Positions 42,309 to 50,961 of a DNA stretch of 64,000 nucleotides are shown piece after piece. The notes below the pieces were generated by a model. The model searched no databases. It worked only from the letters and a program-made list of their open reading frames with translations, and was not told where the DNA came from. Made by a program: the position numbers and the translations under genes. Origin of the DNA: Paenibacillus peoriae (GTDB taxonomy: Bacteria > Bacillota > Bacilli > Paenibacillales > Paenibacillaceae); NCBI RefSeq assembly GCF_022531965.1, contig NZ_CP092831.1, positions 710,001 through 774,000 of the forward strand, written 5' to 3'. Each line of letters starts with the position of its first letter. Positions within the stretch are counted from its first letter, which is position 1.

Positions 42309-43049
42309 ATGTATAGAGTAGCTATTTGCGATGATGAGCACAAGCAGAGAGAACTTGTTAAAAATATGCTGATTACTTTGTCGATAAAGACCAGTATAGA
42401 ATTTAAAGTTGAATTATTCGACTCAGGAGAACAGCTAGTATCTCATTATCAAAACCATGAGTCTCCATTCCATATCTTAATATTAGATGTTGAAATGAGT
42501 GGCATGAACGGAATCCAAACCGCCCAAAAAATAAGGAGTTTAAATCACCTGGATGAACAGATTGTTTTTTTAACGAGCTACCCTGAATATATGGTGGAAA
42601 GTTTTGACGTAGTCACATTTCAGTATTTAATAAAACCGATTGCTCCCCATATCTTTGAGGAAAAAATGATAAAGCTGTGTCAATATTTTCAATCTCTCGA
42701 TAAAAAATTCGTTATCATCAAGTCAGCTTATGAGGAAGTGCTTTTAAAATATGATGATATCATTAGTATTGAAGTGGTCAAAAGCTTAACCATAAAAAAT
42801 AAACTGCATTTTGTAACCTCTACTCAAATCTATGATAGCAAAGGGATTCTTTCGGACTATGCTTCAGCATTAAAAGGACATAATTTTCTACAAATTCATC
42901 GTTCGATTATTATAAACTTAATTCATGTGAAAAAATTTGCTGGCGGTGATGTTTTGATGTCAAATGATGCGAAGTTACCTATTGGGCGTTCTAAAATAAA
43001 AGAAGTTAAAGATCTATATACCAAATTTATGATCATGAAGATGCATTAA
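42309..43049 (+). CDS. LytTR-family response regulator (AgrA-like)
   Basis: The product has 246 residues from ATG 42309, where relatives begin (MYRVAICDDEHKQREL); two in-frame ATGs lie upstream. The receiver domain has the phosphate-accepting Asp in ILDVEMSGMNG and the conserved Lys in YLIKPI. The C-terminal LytTR DNA-binding domain covers about residues 140-245 (DDIISIEVVKSLTIKN, HRSIIINLIHVKKF). It is followed one base later by its sensor kinase gene. Likely targets are the kinase operon itself or the secreted hydrolase just downstream. Confidence 0.88.
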   Translation: MYRVAICDDEHKQRELVKNMLITLSIKTSIEFKVELFDSGEQLVSHYQNHESPFHILILDVEMSGMNGIQTAQKIRSLNHLDEQIVFLTSYPEYMVESFDVVTFQYLIKPIAPHIFEEKMIKLCQYFQSLDKKFVIIKSAYEEVLLKYDDIISIEVVKSLTIKNKLHFVTSTQIYDSKGILSDYASALKGHNFLQIHRSIIINLIHVKKFAGGDVLMSNDAKLPIGRSKIKEVKDLYTKFMIMKMH

Positions 43050-43050
43050 T

Positions 43051-44352
43051 ATGATGGAATATAACTCCCTGCTTCTTAATCTTTGCGTTGTCCTTGTTAT
43101 GTGCTTCCAAGTGAATTTTTACTTTAACTCGGTTTTTGATAAGTCCAATCGAAAGCCGAACAGATTCGTGTACTTCATTATTTTTGGGTTGCTGGATTCC
43201 TTATATTTAAGTGTTTATTTGGCTCCTACGATATCTTCGATTTTAGCATTACTTGTCATATTTAGTTTAGCGCAATCGTATACAGTGGAAATAAAGACAA
43301 AGATCATTTTTTCTATCCTTTATGCTGTATTGATAACTATCGTTAATTTTATATCTCTTTATATTTTATATGCTGTAGGCTCCGTTGAAATTAGCAACTT
43401 TAGCCATTTGAGTGAACAAGACCACTTGATATTCTCTAAGGTTATGTTACTCAGCTGCATTATCATGTTTGCTGTCATTCAGATTATACGGCTATTTGCC
43501 AAACGAAGAACCTTCCCTTTGCAGCATCGTTACTATATTTTATTTTTAATCGTTCCCATCATAAGTTTATACCAGGTCAATGTTTTATCTGTTTATAGTG
43601 AAAAGAATATGTATTATTTTGGTTCTATTATTGGCTTTATTTCCTTAAATGTTTTTATCATATATATTTTTGATAATGTCATTGAAAAATTTCAATTAAT
43701 GCATGAAAATGCTCAATTACAAGATCAAATGGACTACCAAGATGCCAATTACGAAAAAACGGTTCACAGCTTCAAAAATATAAAAAGAATCATTCATGAT
43801 ACACACCAACAGTTTTTGTATATTGAAGAATGTATCAAGAGAAATGAATTGGCTGAGGCGAGTGAACATATTAAGGTTACCTTAAATAAAATCGAAGGAG
43901 CATATCAAAGGGTTAATACCGGTAATCTGGTTATAGATGCCCTTGTCACGAATAGTCTTAATATTGGACAAGCCAATGGCATAAAGGTAGATACCCAACT
44001 TAACTTATATTCACAGAAAGTAAATATTGAACGTTATGATTTATGTGTAGTTCTAGGGAATATGCTGGATAATGCCATAGAAGCATCTAAAAAGGTCAAG
44101 ATTGCGGATGACAGGTACATTCTTATTAAAATACATTCCAATGAGTCCGCGCTTTTCATTCACATCCTTAATCATGTGGAGAATGAAGTGGCTCATTTGC
44201 ATAGTCAAAAATCAAACCCGGATGTTCATGGCATTGGCTTAACCAATATATCTAGAATATGTGACAAATATGGTGGGAATATGACCATTGAAACGAAAAA
44301 TAAAGTATTCAATAATATGGTTTTATTGCCATTTTATAAGGACATTCCTTAG
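43051..44352 (+). CDS. AgrC-like sensor histidine kinase (GHKL)
   Basis: The 433-residue protein has six to seven N-terminal membrane segments (residues 5-225) and a cytoplasmic kinase core. The dimerisation/phosphorylation helix holds the likely His in NIKRIIHDTHQQF; the ATP-binding N box is GNMLDNAIEAS and the G box is HGIGLTNISRICDKYGG. This is the HPK10 type that senses peptides in Agr-like quorum systems. No agrB peptidase or agrD propeptide gene lies in the surrounding 4 kb, so the signal is either made elsewhere or is not a cyclic peptide. Confidence 0.87.
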   Translation: MMEYNSLLLNLCVVLVMCFQVNFYFNSVFDKSNRKPNRFVYFIIFGLLDSLYLSVYLAPTISSILALLVIFSLAQSYTVEIKTKIIFSILYAVLITIVNFISLYILYAVGSVEISNFSHLSEQDHLIFSKVMLLSCIIMFAVIQIIRLFAKRRTFPLQHRYYILFLIVPIISLYQVNVLSVYSEKNMYYFGSIIGFISLNVFIIYIFDNVIEKFQLMHENAQLQDQMDYQDANYEKTVHSFKNIKRIIHDTHQQFLYIEECIKRNELAEASEHIKVTLNKIEGAYQRVNTGNLVIDALVTNSLNIGQANGIKVDTQLNLYSQKVNIERYDLCVVLGNMLDNAIEASKKVKIADDRYILIKIHSNESALFIHILNHVENEVAHLHSQKSNPDVHGIGLTNISRICDKYGGNMTIETKNKVFNNMVLLPFYKDIP

Positions 44353-44475
44353 ACATCATGTTGTTTAGGGATTGTTTTTTTCGTTTAAGGGTGTTTTTTT
44401 ATATAGAATCCTCGTTCATTGTATGATCAGGTCAGTAATAAAATCTGGTGAAGCTATAAGAGGAGGAAATATGGA
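44353..44475 (+). promoter_or_regulatory. hydrolase promoter region with weak LytTR-like repeats
   Basis: GTTGTTTAG (44360), TTCGTTTAA (44380) and CTCGTTCAT (44411) each share 6-7 of 9 positions with the LytTR/AgrA half-site. The first two start 20 bp apart, close to the usual 21-22 bp. The match is weak and the region is T-rich, so this is only suggestive. Confidence 0.3.
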
Positions 44476-46518
44476 ATGAAGAAAATAATAGCTGTGTTCG
44501 TTTCTGCTATGCTTTTTGTACTGCCGATGACGAATACTTTTGCTCAAGGCACTGATGAACCTATCAAGGAAAAGGCTCGCAGTCTGGCCTCGGAGCTGGT
44601 ATCCAAATACGGTGTTAGCGGTGTGCAGTATGCCATTATGGATCATGGAAACATCGTATTATCGGATAGCGTGGGTGTAAAGAATAAAGCAACCAACGAG
44701 CCGATCACCAAAGATACGATGTTCGGTATAGGCTCTACAAGTAAAATGTATGTATCGGCTGCAACGATGATGCTGGTGGATGCCCATAAGGTAGATATTG
44801 ATCAGCCGCTAACAACATACATTAAGGACTTTAAAATGTCTGATGAAAGATACAAACAAATTACACCGCGTATGCTGTTAAATCATTCATCAGGTCTTTA
44901 TGGTGCTCACTATAAAAATAGTATGTTATTTAATGACAATGATACAGAAAATCATGATGAGCTCTTGCTAAGGTTGCAATCAGAAACTTTAAAATCAAAC
45001 CCTGGCGAATATTCCGTATATACCAATGATGGATTTCAATTGCTTGAAATATTAGTTGAGCGGGTGAGCGGTCTAAGTTACACCGATTTCCTGGCAAAGC
45101 ATATGAATACCCCTTTGGGTTTGAAATCTACCAAAACACCTCTCGATCAATTTGATAGACAAAAGCTGTCCAAAACTTATTTTCCTGCGATTGAGGGGGC
45201 CTTACCGGTTGAAAATGCCAATGTCATCGGGACAGGGGGCTTATACTCCACCGCAGAAGAGGTGGCTATGTTTTCAGAAGTGTTAACGGGGAACAGACCC
45301 GATATTCTATCTGCACAATCGGCGAAGTCCATGCAAAGTCATGAATATCGAAAGGGAATATGGGTACCTGAAGAGACAAACAGCTTTAATTATGGACTTG
45401 GTTGGGATGCGGTTCAGTTGGCACCGTTTAGTGATTACGGAATAACTGCGTTATCTAAAGGTGGGGATACTGTTTTGTATCACTCTACTTTGATCACCAT
45501 ACCAGAGCATCATATTTCTATGGCTGTGCTTTCATCTGGAGGGTCTTCCATCTTAGATAGTATTTTTGCTTCTAACATTTTATTGGAAGTTTTAAAAGAT
45601 AAGGGCATCATTAAAGACATCATACCTGAGAAAACATTTGAGCCTCCTGTAAAGGTGGAAATGCCATCTGATTTACTTTCTTATTCGGGATTATACGGTT
45701 CTGTGGGTACAACCATCAATGTAGAGATTAAAAACGGTGAGTTTGATTTACCTGCTTTTTTGGATGGATTCGTCCCGGCGCAAAAATATGTGTATACAGG
45801 CAATGGACAATTCAAAAGCAGTGATGGCAGTGTAGCCATAAGCTTTGACAAACAAAAAAACGGGAAAACGTATATTAAGGCTAACCTATATTTAAACTTT
45901 CCGGGATTAGGTCAAATGGTTATGGTGACTTATGAATATCAAAAGCTAGATGCCAATCCTGTAAATCTCACAGTTAAAAAGGCATGGGAAAACAGAAACG
46001 GGAAAAATTATTATGCTTTGGATGAAAAGATATCTTCCATATTTTATCTGGCCCCCTCATTTATAACGAAAAAAATATCCGTTGATCATGATGGGTACGC
46101 AAGTGGTACTAAAATTGTGGATGAGAATAAAGCAGTAAATGCCGTTGAGATTCCTGTTATGAGTGGAAGAGATGCATTTGATCTGAATTTTAATACCAAG
46201 GATGGTTCGGAGTATTTAACCATAGATGGACAATCCTATATCAGTGAAGATGCTGTTAAACCTATCTTGGGAGGAAAATCAGTGTATACCATACCATCTA
46301 ATGGCCAAGCCACATGGTATAAAATAGATAAAAACTCAGCCGATAAAACGATGACCGTTGATTTTCCAACAAGCGGAGGGTTCGCTGTCTATGATGAAAA
46401 CGGAGCGGTTGTACAATTTTCAACTGCTAGCAATAACAATTCGGTTGTACTGCCCAAAGGTGGCTTGATCGTTTTGGGTGGCAATGCAGGGGATGTATTT
46501 AAAATCAATTTGAATTAA
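44476..46518 (+). CDS. large secreted serine hydrolase (beta-lactamase-like) with C-terminal extension
   Basis: The 680-residue protein has a signal peptide ending FAQG near residue 24. Residues 30-380 form the serine beta-lactamase/PBP fold: STSK with Ser87 and Lys90, YTN at 182-184 and a KGGD motif in place of the KTG/HxG box. About 300 residues follow the catalytic domain, mostly beta-strand (LLSYSGLYGSVGTTINVEIK and a repeat-like VSGKDGY type), about twice the usual length. It is cytoplasm-exported and could cleave D-amino-acid peptides or esters, or be a receptor-type protein. GGAGGAAAT ribosome binding site. It lies 120 bases after the Agr-like kinase. Confidence 0.82.
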   Translation: MKKIIAVFVSAMLFVLPMTNTFAQGTDEPIKEKARSLASELVSKYGVSGVQYAIMDHGNIVLSDSVGVKNKATNEPITKDTMFGIGSTSKMYVSAATMMLVDAHKVDIDQPLTTYIKDFKMSDERYKQITPRMLLNHSSGLYGAHYKNSMLFNDNDTENHDELLLRLQSETLKSNPGEYSVYTNDGFQLLEILVERVSGLSYTDFLAKHMNTPLGLKSTKTPLDQFDRQKLSKTYFPAIEGALPVENANVIGTGGLYSTAEEVAMFSEVLTGNRPDILSAQSAKSMQSHEYRKGIWVPEETNSFNYGLGWDAVQLAPFSDYGITALSKGGDTVLYHSTLITIPEHHISMAVLSSGGSSILDSIFASNILLEVLKDKGIIKDIIPEKTFEPPVKVEMPSDLLSYSGLYGSVGTTINVEIKNGEFDLPAFLDGFVPAQKYVYTGNGQFKSSDGSVAISFDKQKNGKTYIKANLYLNFPGLGQMVMVTYEYQKLDANPVNLTVKKAWENRNGKNYYALDEKISSIFYLAPSFITKKISVDHDGYASGTKIVDENKAVNAVEIPVMSGRDAFDLNFNTKDGSEYLTIDGQSYISEDAVKPILGGKSVYTIPSNGQATWYKIDKNSADKTMTVDFPTSGGFAVYDENGAVVQFSTASNNNSVVLPKGGLIVLGGNAGDVFKINLN

Positions 46519-46524
46519 GTGTGT

Positions 46525-46556
46525 AGCCGCTTCTGGAAATTCAGGAGCGACTTTTT
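46525..46556. terminator. probable bidirectional terminator
   Basis: CGCTTCTGG and TCAGGAGCG pair imperfectly around AAAT and are followed by ACTTTTTC between the convergent serine hydrolase and gerC genes. Confidence 0.6.
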
Positions 46557-47755
46557 CATTCAGCAGATGAACCTAAATCCGTAATGGATAATTTTATATC
46601 AAAGGTTACGGGTGTTTTGCTGAATTTGTAATCCCAATTATCCTTTACCTTTTTCCACACCTGCGGTTTCTCAATATGCAAATGGTCACCAAAACCGGCA
46701 ACATCGACTTTATATTCTGACTGTAATTTGTGCATAAGAGACTTAATCCTGCGAGTCACTTGTTTTTCAAACTCTTTCTCAGCCTCCTTCATGTTTTGTG
46801 TCTCAGTCGGGTCCGCTTTATCATCCCAGTTTTCGATTAAACGTCCTTTGGATTCAATTTTTACGTGAAACGAGATATCGTTGCCTTCGGTTACTTTAGT
46901 TGTTATTTTGCTTTTTACCGATTTGATTTCGTAAGTGATAGCTTCATTCCGCTTGTCATATGTTTTTACAGCTCCGCCCTTAACATCACCTGTAATCCAT
47001 CCAATACTCTCCACGTCTTGTTGGTCCAAACTGCCTATCCAGTGACCGGTATCTCCTTTAATAATACCAGCACCTGAAAATTCCAATTCCCCATCGGATT
47101 CAGTGATGTTTTGCAATATATAGCTTTTTTTGGAATGCATCATCCCATCCAATTCAGACAAATTGACCCCCCTCATTACCTTGCTGGTTCTGAAATGGTT
47201 ACGAAGCATATACAGAATATGAATGGATGGGACTTCTTCCTTATATTTGGTAACTAAAGTACTAGCTGCTCGTCCCTTGCTTAAAAAGACCAAACAACTC
47301 GGGCGAATATCATTATCACGAAGCGCAAAATCCATCAATTGCTGCATCGTCTGTTCTTTCGCCAAATCGGTGGCAACCACCATGACCTTTAGATGGTGGC
47401 CAATAACGGGGCGATCCAAACGGAGAGAGAGCTGCCGGAAGATTTCAAGCAAAGAATCTCCTGTGCCAGTTATGTTGTTATAGTTTGGCTCTTGTCCCCC
47501 TCCTCCGCCTTGTTGGTTTGGGCTTCCAGATGATTTTTTGGGGACGATTTGTACGCTGGCCGTAATTTTATTTTTCTTGAAGTAACGGCTACCTTTCTTC
47601 TCCAGATCCTGTTCCAATGGAGTGAGCTCCCCCTTATCCAGAGAAAGTCCTGTATATATGCTAAGTTCCTCTACTTCTTTGCTGCTCCAACAACCGACTT
47701 GAGTCACCAGAAGAATAAAGGCAAGCAGTACAGATAGGATAGGTCGTCTACACAT
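46556..47755 (-). CDS. gerC: germinant receptor lipoprotein, Ger(x)C family (cluster 1)
   Basis: The 399-residue lipoprotein has a signal peptide and lipobox (LVTQVGC, Cys22). It carries the Ger(x)C domains: TGLSLDKGELTPLEQDLE, TGDSLLEIFRQLSLRLDRPV, GHHLKVMVVATDLAKEQTM, GAGIIKGDTGHWIGSLDQ and the C-terminal HIEKPQVWKKVKDNW. It forms the outer-leaflet part of a spore inner-membrane germinant receptor with the GerA and GerB subunits. The ATG overlaps the end of gerB. It lacks any unusual truncation; both clusters in this window encode 399-residue C subunits. Confidence 0.9.
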   Translation of the reverse strand: MCRRPILSVLLAFILLVTQVGCWSSKEVEELSIYTGLSLDKGELTPLEQDLEKKGSRYFKKNKITASVQIVPKKSSGSPNQQGGGGGQEPNYNNITGTGDSLLEIFRQLSLRLDRPVIGHHLKVMVVATDLAKEQTMQQLMDFALRDNDIRPSCLVFLSKGRAASTLVTKYKEEVPSIHILYMLRNHFRTSKVMRGVNLSELDGMMHSKKSYILQNITESDGELEFSGAGIIKGDTGHWIGSLDQQDVESIGWITGDVKGGAVKTYDKRNEAITYEIKSVKSKITTKVTEGNDISFHVKIESKGRLIENWDDKADPTETQNMKEAEKEFEKQVTRRIKSLMHKLQSEYKVDVAGFGDHLHIEKPQVWKKVKDNWDYKFSKTPVTFDIKLSITDLGSSAE

Positions 47756-48851
47756 TTTGCTTCATTCCCTTCTTCCTGATCATGAACACAATGGAGAGAA
47801 ATACCGGAATCAAAATAAATAATAGGATTCCCATATATCCGATCGCATCGCCCAGGCTAAACACTTCCATCATACGAACAGGAGTCATTGTGGAGATAAA
47901 GATTAGCGGGATTAAACCGAAAACCGCATAACGATATTTAAAACCAAACACCTGTGAAACACCTAAGGATGCATTGAAGAAAAAACTGCAGGAATTACAA
48001 AACATTTGCATCATCCAGATCACTAGCAGTGGAAACTCTAGACGTTCAAAAAGAAATCCAGGGATTTCAAAACTGCGCATCAAATTAATGGTAGGCCAAG
48101 TACTTGTCACAGTGGAATCTACCGATAGCCCGCCGATCACCATAACTACGGTCAAAAAGTACAAAATTAAAGGGATACTGATCCCCACTACCATGGCCTT
48201 AAATGCCTTCTCGGGGTGCTGCATAAAAGCGACCAGTGTCATGACGACTTCACATCCACTGAAAACAAGGATAGTTGATTTCAGCCCCTTGATGACGGGC
48301 AAAACCCCTTCACTCAATACGGGACGAAGATGATCAATTTCAAAAATCCTTAAGCTAAAGAGAAAACAAAAAAGCAGAAAGAAAAGACTGATTGGAAGTA
48401 CAATCTGGTACAGTCGCACGATGGGATTAATGCCTCCAAAAACTAAATAACTCCCTACCCAGATAAATGGAATCACAATCGCCCAGATGGGTGTGCCTTC
48501 GAGTAGAAAAAACATGGTCACTTCAGCTAACACACGTATTTCAAAGCCGGCAATGATTATAAAGTATATAATCAATAGCACGCTTAAGATTCCTCCCGGA
48601 ACAGTGCCTACAATTCTTCTGGAGTATTGGTATATGGTGTTTCCGGGAAACTGTTGACTTAATTTCACCATGACCCAGACGACGAATATGACAATACCTC
48701 CACCGATGAGGACAGAAAGCCATGCATCAGGAGTCTGTACTTGTTCAGTTACACCCCTCGGCAGTGTCAAAATCCCTGCGCCCAATACGGTATTGGTCAG
48801 GAATACAGCCGCCTGCTTCGTTGTGATCTTGTCATCAGAGCGTCTAAACAC
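47748..48851 (-). CDS. gerB: germinant receptor GerAB/ArcD-type membrane subunit (cluster 1)
   Basis: The 367-residue protein has about ten membrane segments and belongs to the amino-acid-permease-like GerB family (TKQAAVFLTNTVLGAGILTL, GNTIYQYSRRIVGTVPG, FFLLEGTPIWAI, MRSFEIPGFLFERLE). In the receptor it is the likely germinant-binding subunit. It starts 24 bases after gerA and overlaps gerC by 8 bases, the classic operon layout. It is closely similar in many short motifs to the second copy at 61644. Confidence 0.9.
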   Translation of the reverse strand: MFRRSDDKITTKQAAVFLTNTVLGAGILTLPRGVTEQVQTPDAWLSVLIGGGIVIFVVWVMVKLSQQFPGNTIYQYSRRIVGTVPGGILSVLLIIYFIIIAGFEIRVLAEVTMFFLLEGTPIWAIVIPFIWVGSYLVFGGINPIVRLYQIVLPISLFFLLFCFLFSLRIFEIDHLRPVLSEGVLPVIKGLKSTILVFSGCEVVMTLVAFMQHPEKAFKAMVVGISIPLILYFLTVVMVIGGLSVDSTVTSTWPTINLMRSFEIPGFLFERLEFPLLVIWMMQMFCNSCSFFFNASLGVSQVFGFKYRYAVFGLIPLIFISTMTPVRMMEVFSLGDAIGYMGILLFILIPVFLSIVFMIRKKGMKQNV

Positions 48852-48875
48852 AGTAGCTCCTCCTTCGTCTTGGCA

Positions 48876-50555
48876 TCATGGTCTACGCCTTTTTTGCTGC
48901 GTTTTCATCATAACAGGTCTTCGTTTCATTAGAGATATAGGAGCTCGGATGTACATATCTTTCAAGTCGCTTAGACGCATCGGGGAAAAGGGAGTCACAT
49001 ATGGGACGCCGAAGCTTTTCAATTTCGTCAGATGGATACAAATCAACAGAAAGAACAATATGGTTCCGAGCATCCCCAGGATTGCTGCAAAGAGCATGCC
49101 GACGAAACGCAGTAGGCGCAAGGTAATGCCCGCACTGTATGTCGGTATCGAAAATGAAGAAATGGCAGTTACCGCAACCACAATCACCAGGAAGGGGCTG
49201 ACGATGCCCGCATTTACAGCAGCGTCGCCGATGACCAAGCCTCCCACAATGCCCATTGCAGGACCAATGGGTTTGGGCAATCGGATGCCGGCTTCCCGCA
49301 GGATTTCGATCGAAATTTCCAGAATCATGACTTCAATGACGGAAGGAAAAGGGACGCCTTGACGGGTCTGAATGATGCTAATGACCAGCTTGGTCGGAAT
49401 CAAACCGGGATGAAATGAAATAAAAGAGATATACAAAGCAGGGCCCATCAGCGCTATGAAAGCTCCAAAAAATCTCAGCAAACGTAAAAGTGAACCTGGA
49501 ATCCAGCGTTCATAATAATCCTCGGGAGATTGAAGCAGCATACTGAAGGTCACCGGGACAATAAGTGCAAAGGGAGTCCCGTCCAGAAGAATGGCTATTC
49601 TTCCTTCCAGTAATGCATTAATGACACGGTCGGGTCGCTCTGTGTTGTGAACCTGCTGGAACGGACTTAAATAATTGTCTTCGATGAGTTGCTCCACATA
49701 ACCGGATTCAGCCAAAAAATCCATATCTATTTTTGATATTCTGCGGTTTACTTCTTCAAGAAGATCCGGATTCACAATATCCTTGATGTACGCGACAACC
49801 AGATCCTTTTTGATTCGGCTTCCCACTTGAAATTTCTTCATTTCCAGACTTTTATTTAAGCCCTGGCGTCGAAGCATCGAAGTATTTTCACTTAATACTT
49901 CCGTAAAACCGATTCTGGGACCCCGAAGTAGTGCTTCAGAGGTTGGTTCATTGACGGAGCGAATGGCGCCATTAGGCGAGCCTACCAGTAGTGCTTCCTT
50001 CATTCCTTCAATTAATAAGGCAGTATGACCTAAAAGGATGAACTCGTGCAGTTCCTCCATACTGGTAACTTCACTAATTTGCGTAAGTGGCATCAAGCTA
50101 TCTTTTATAAAAGAGCTACTTATACTTTCCGGCTGTTCCTGTTGGTCCTGCTGGCCCTCAAACATCAAGACCTCCAATACCTGATTGCTCATAAGCTTTT
50201 CATCCTGCATGCCTTCTATGAAGACTAATACGGACCGAGCATGAAATTTTTTCAACATAAACTCACGAAAATGCACATCACTATTTCCGCCTATAGACTC
50301 TCGGATCGAATTTAAATCGGAATCGTAATTCCCTGTAATTTTAGAGTTTGGTTTATTCTGTTGATCAAGGTGCCCTTCGTTATTTTCATCGGAGAGCGGC
50401 CGACCGGAAGAATGTTTGGATTTCGCTCCCTTACTACCGACAAACGAATAAATCGAGGTGTTTATATAATAAATCCCTAAAGGAATAATCAACGCGAGGC
50501 CTGCTTGAAAGAGTATACTCCAGCTCGGAATATAAGAAATTATTTTAGACCACAA
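48876..50555 (-). CDS. gerA: germinant receptor GerA subunit (cluster 1)
   Basis: The product has 559 residues from TTG 50555. I chose this start because GGAGGTGG ends 6 bases before it and because the resulting N-terminus MWSKIISYIPSW matches the second GerA here (MWQVIGTHIPKW). The long frame upstream has no supported start. An N-terminal membrane segment, a cytosolic domain (with LRGPRIGFTEVLSENTSMLR and ILLDGTPFALIVPVTFSM) and four to five C-terminal membrane segments with RLPKPIGPAMGIVGGLVIGD match the GerA/SpoVAF family. It oligomerises in the inner spore membrane as the ion-channel-like part of a nutrient receptor. First gene of the operon. Confidence 0.9.
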   Translation of the reverse strand: MWSKIISYIPSWSILFQAGLALIIPLGIYYINTSIYSFVGSKGAKSKHSSGRPLSDENNEGHLDQQNKPNSKITGNYDSDLNSIRESIGGNSDVHFREFMLKKFHARSVLVFIEGMQDEKLMSNQVLEVLMFEGQQDQQEQPESISSSFIKDSLMPLTQISEVTSMEELHEFILLGHTALLIEGMKEALLVGSPNGAIRSVNEPTSEALLRGPRIGFTEVLSENTSMLRRQGLNKSLEMKKFQVGSRIKKDLVVAYIKDIVNPDLLEEVNRRISKIDMDFLAESGYVEQLIEDNYLSPFQQVHNTERPDRVINALLEGRIAILLDGTPFALIVPVTFSMLLQSPEDYYERWIPGSLLRLLRFFGAFIALMGPALYISFISFHPGLIPTKLVISIIQTRQGVPFPSVIEVMILEISIEILREAGIRLPKPIGPAMGIVGGLVIGDAAVNAGIVSPFLVIVVAVTAISSFSIPTYSAGITLRLLRFVGMLFAAILGMLGTILFFLLICIHLTKLKSFGVPYVTPFSPMRLSDLKDMYIRAPISLMKRRPVMMKTQQKRRRP

Positions 50556-50838
50556 GATGACCACCTCCAAACGAATCAATTCTAAGATACAAGTTGTCCC
50601 TAAAGTATTCCTTATAAAGGTTGTATTTACACATGAACTGGAAAGATTCGTTCGATGACCAGAGCAAATGATCATCAACTACACTATTTTTAAATCTAAT
50701 CATTACGGCAGATCTCACACGAAACACTTCTGTTGTTGTTATAGAGCTATCTAGCACTGAGAGCCAGTGTAGAGAATGGAGCAAAATCCCTTGAAACGGA
50801 ATAGGGAAATCCCTAAATATTCTTAATTTTAACTACAT

Positions 50839-50880
50839 TGTGATTCTAGTCACATATAGCTCTATCTGCTGTATTAAAAT
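50839..50880 (+). promoter_or_regulatory. Fnr-type site and -10 box of nirB
   Basis: TGTGATTCTAGTCACA (50839-50854) is a perfect Fnr/CRP-type palindrome. TAAAAT (50875-50880) fits a -10 box. With a start near 50888 the palindrome centre lies at -41.5, the class II activator position. This predicts oxygen-limited activation of the nitrite reductase operon. Confidence 0.8.
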
Positions 50881-50961
50881 AGAAGCATAAACAATATTCA
50901 TTAGAAACGTAGAGATGTCGTCGGATAGGAAGTAGCGTCGAATGAATGGAGGAACCGGTAT

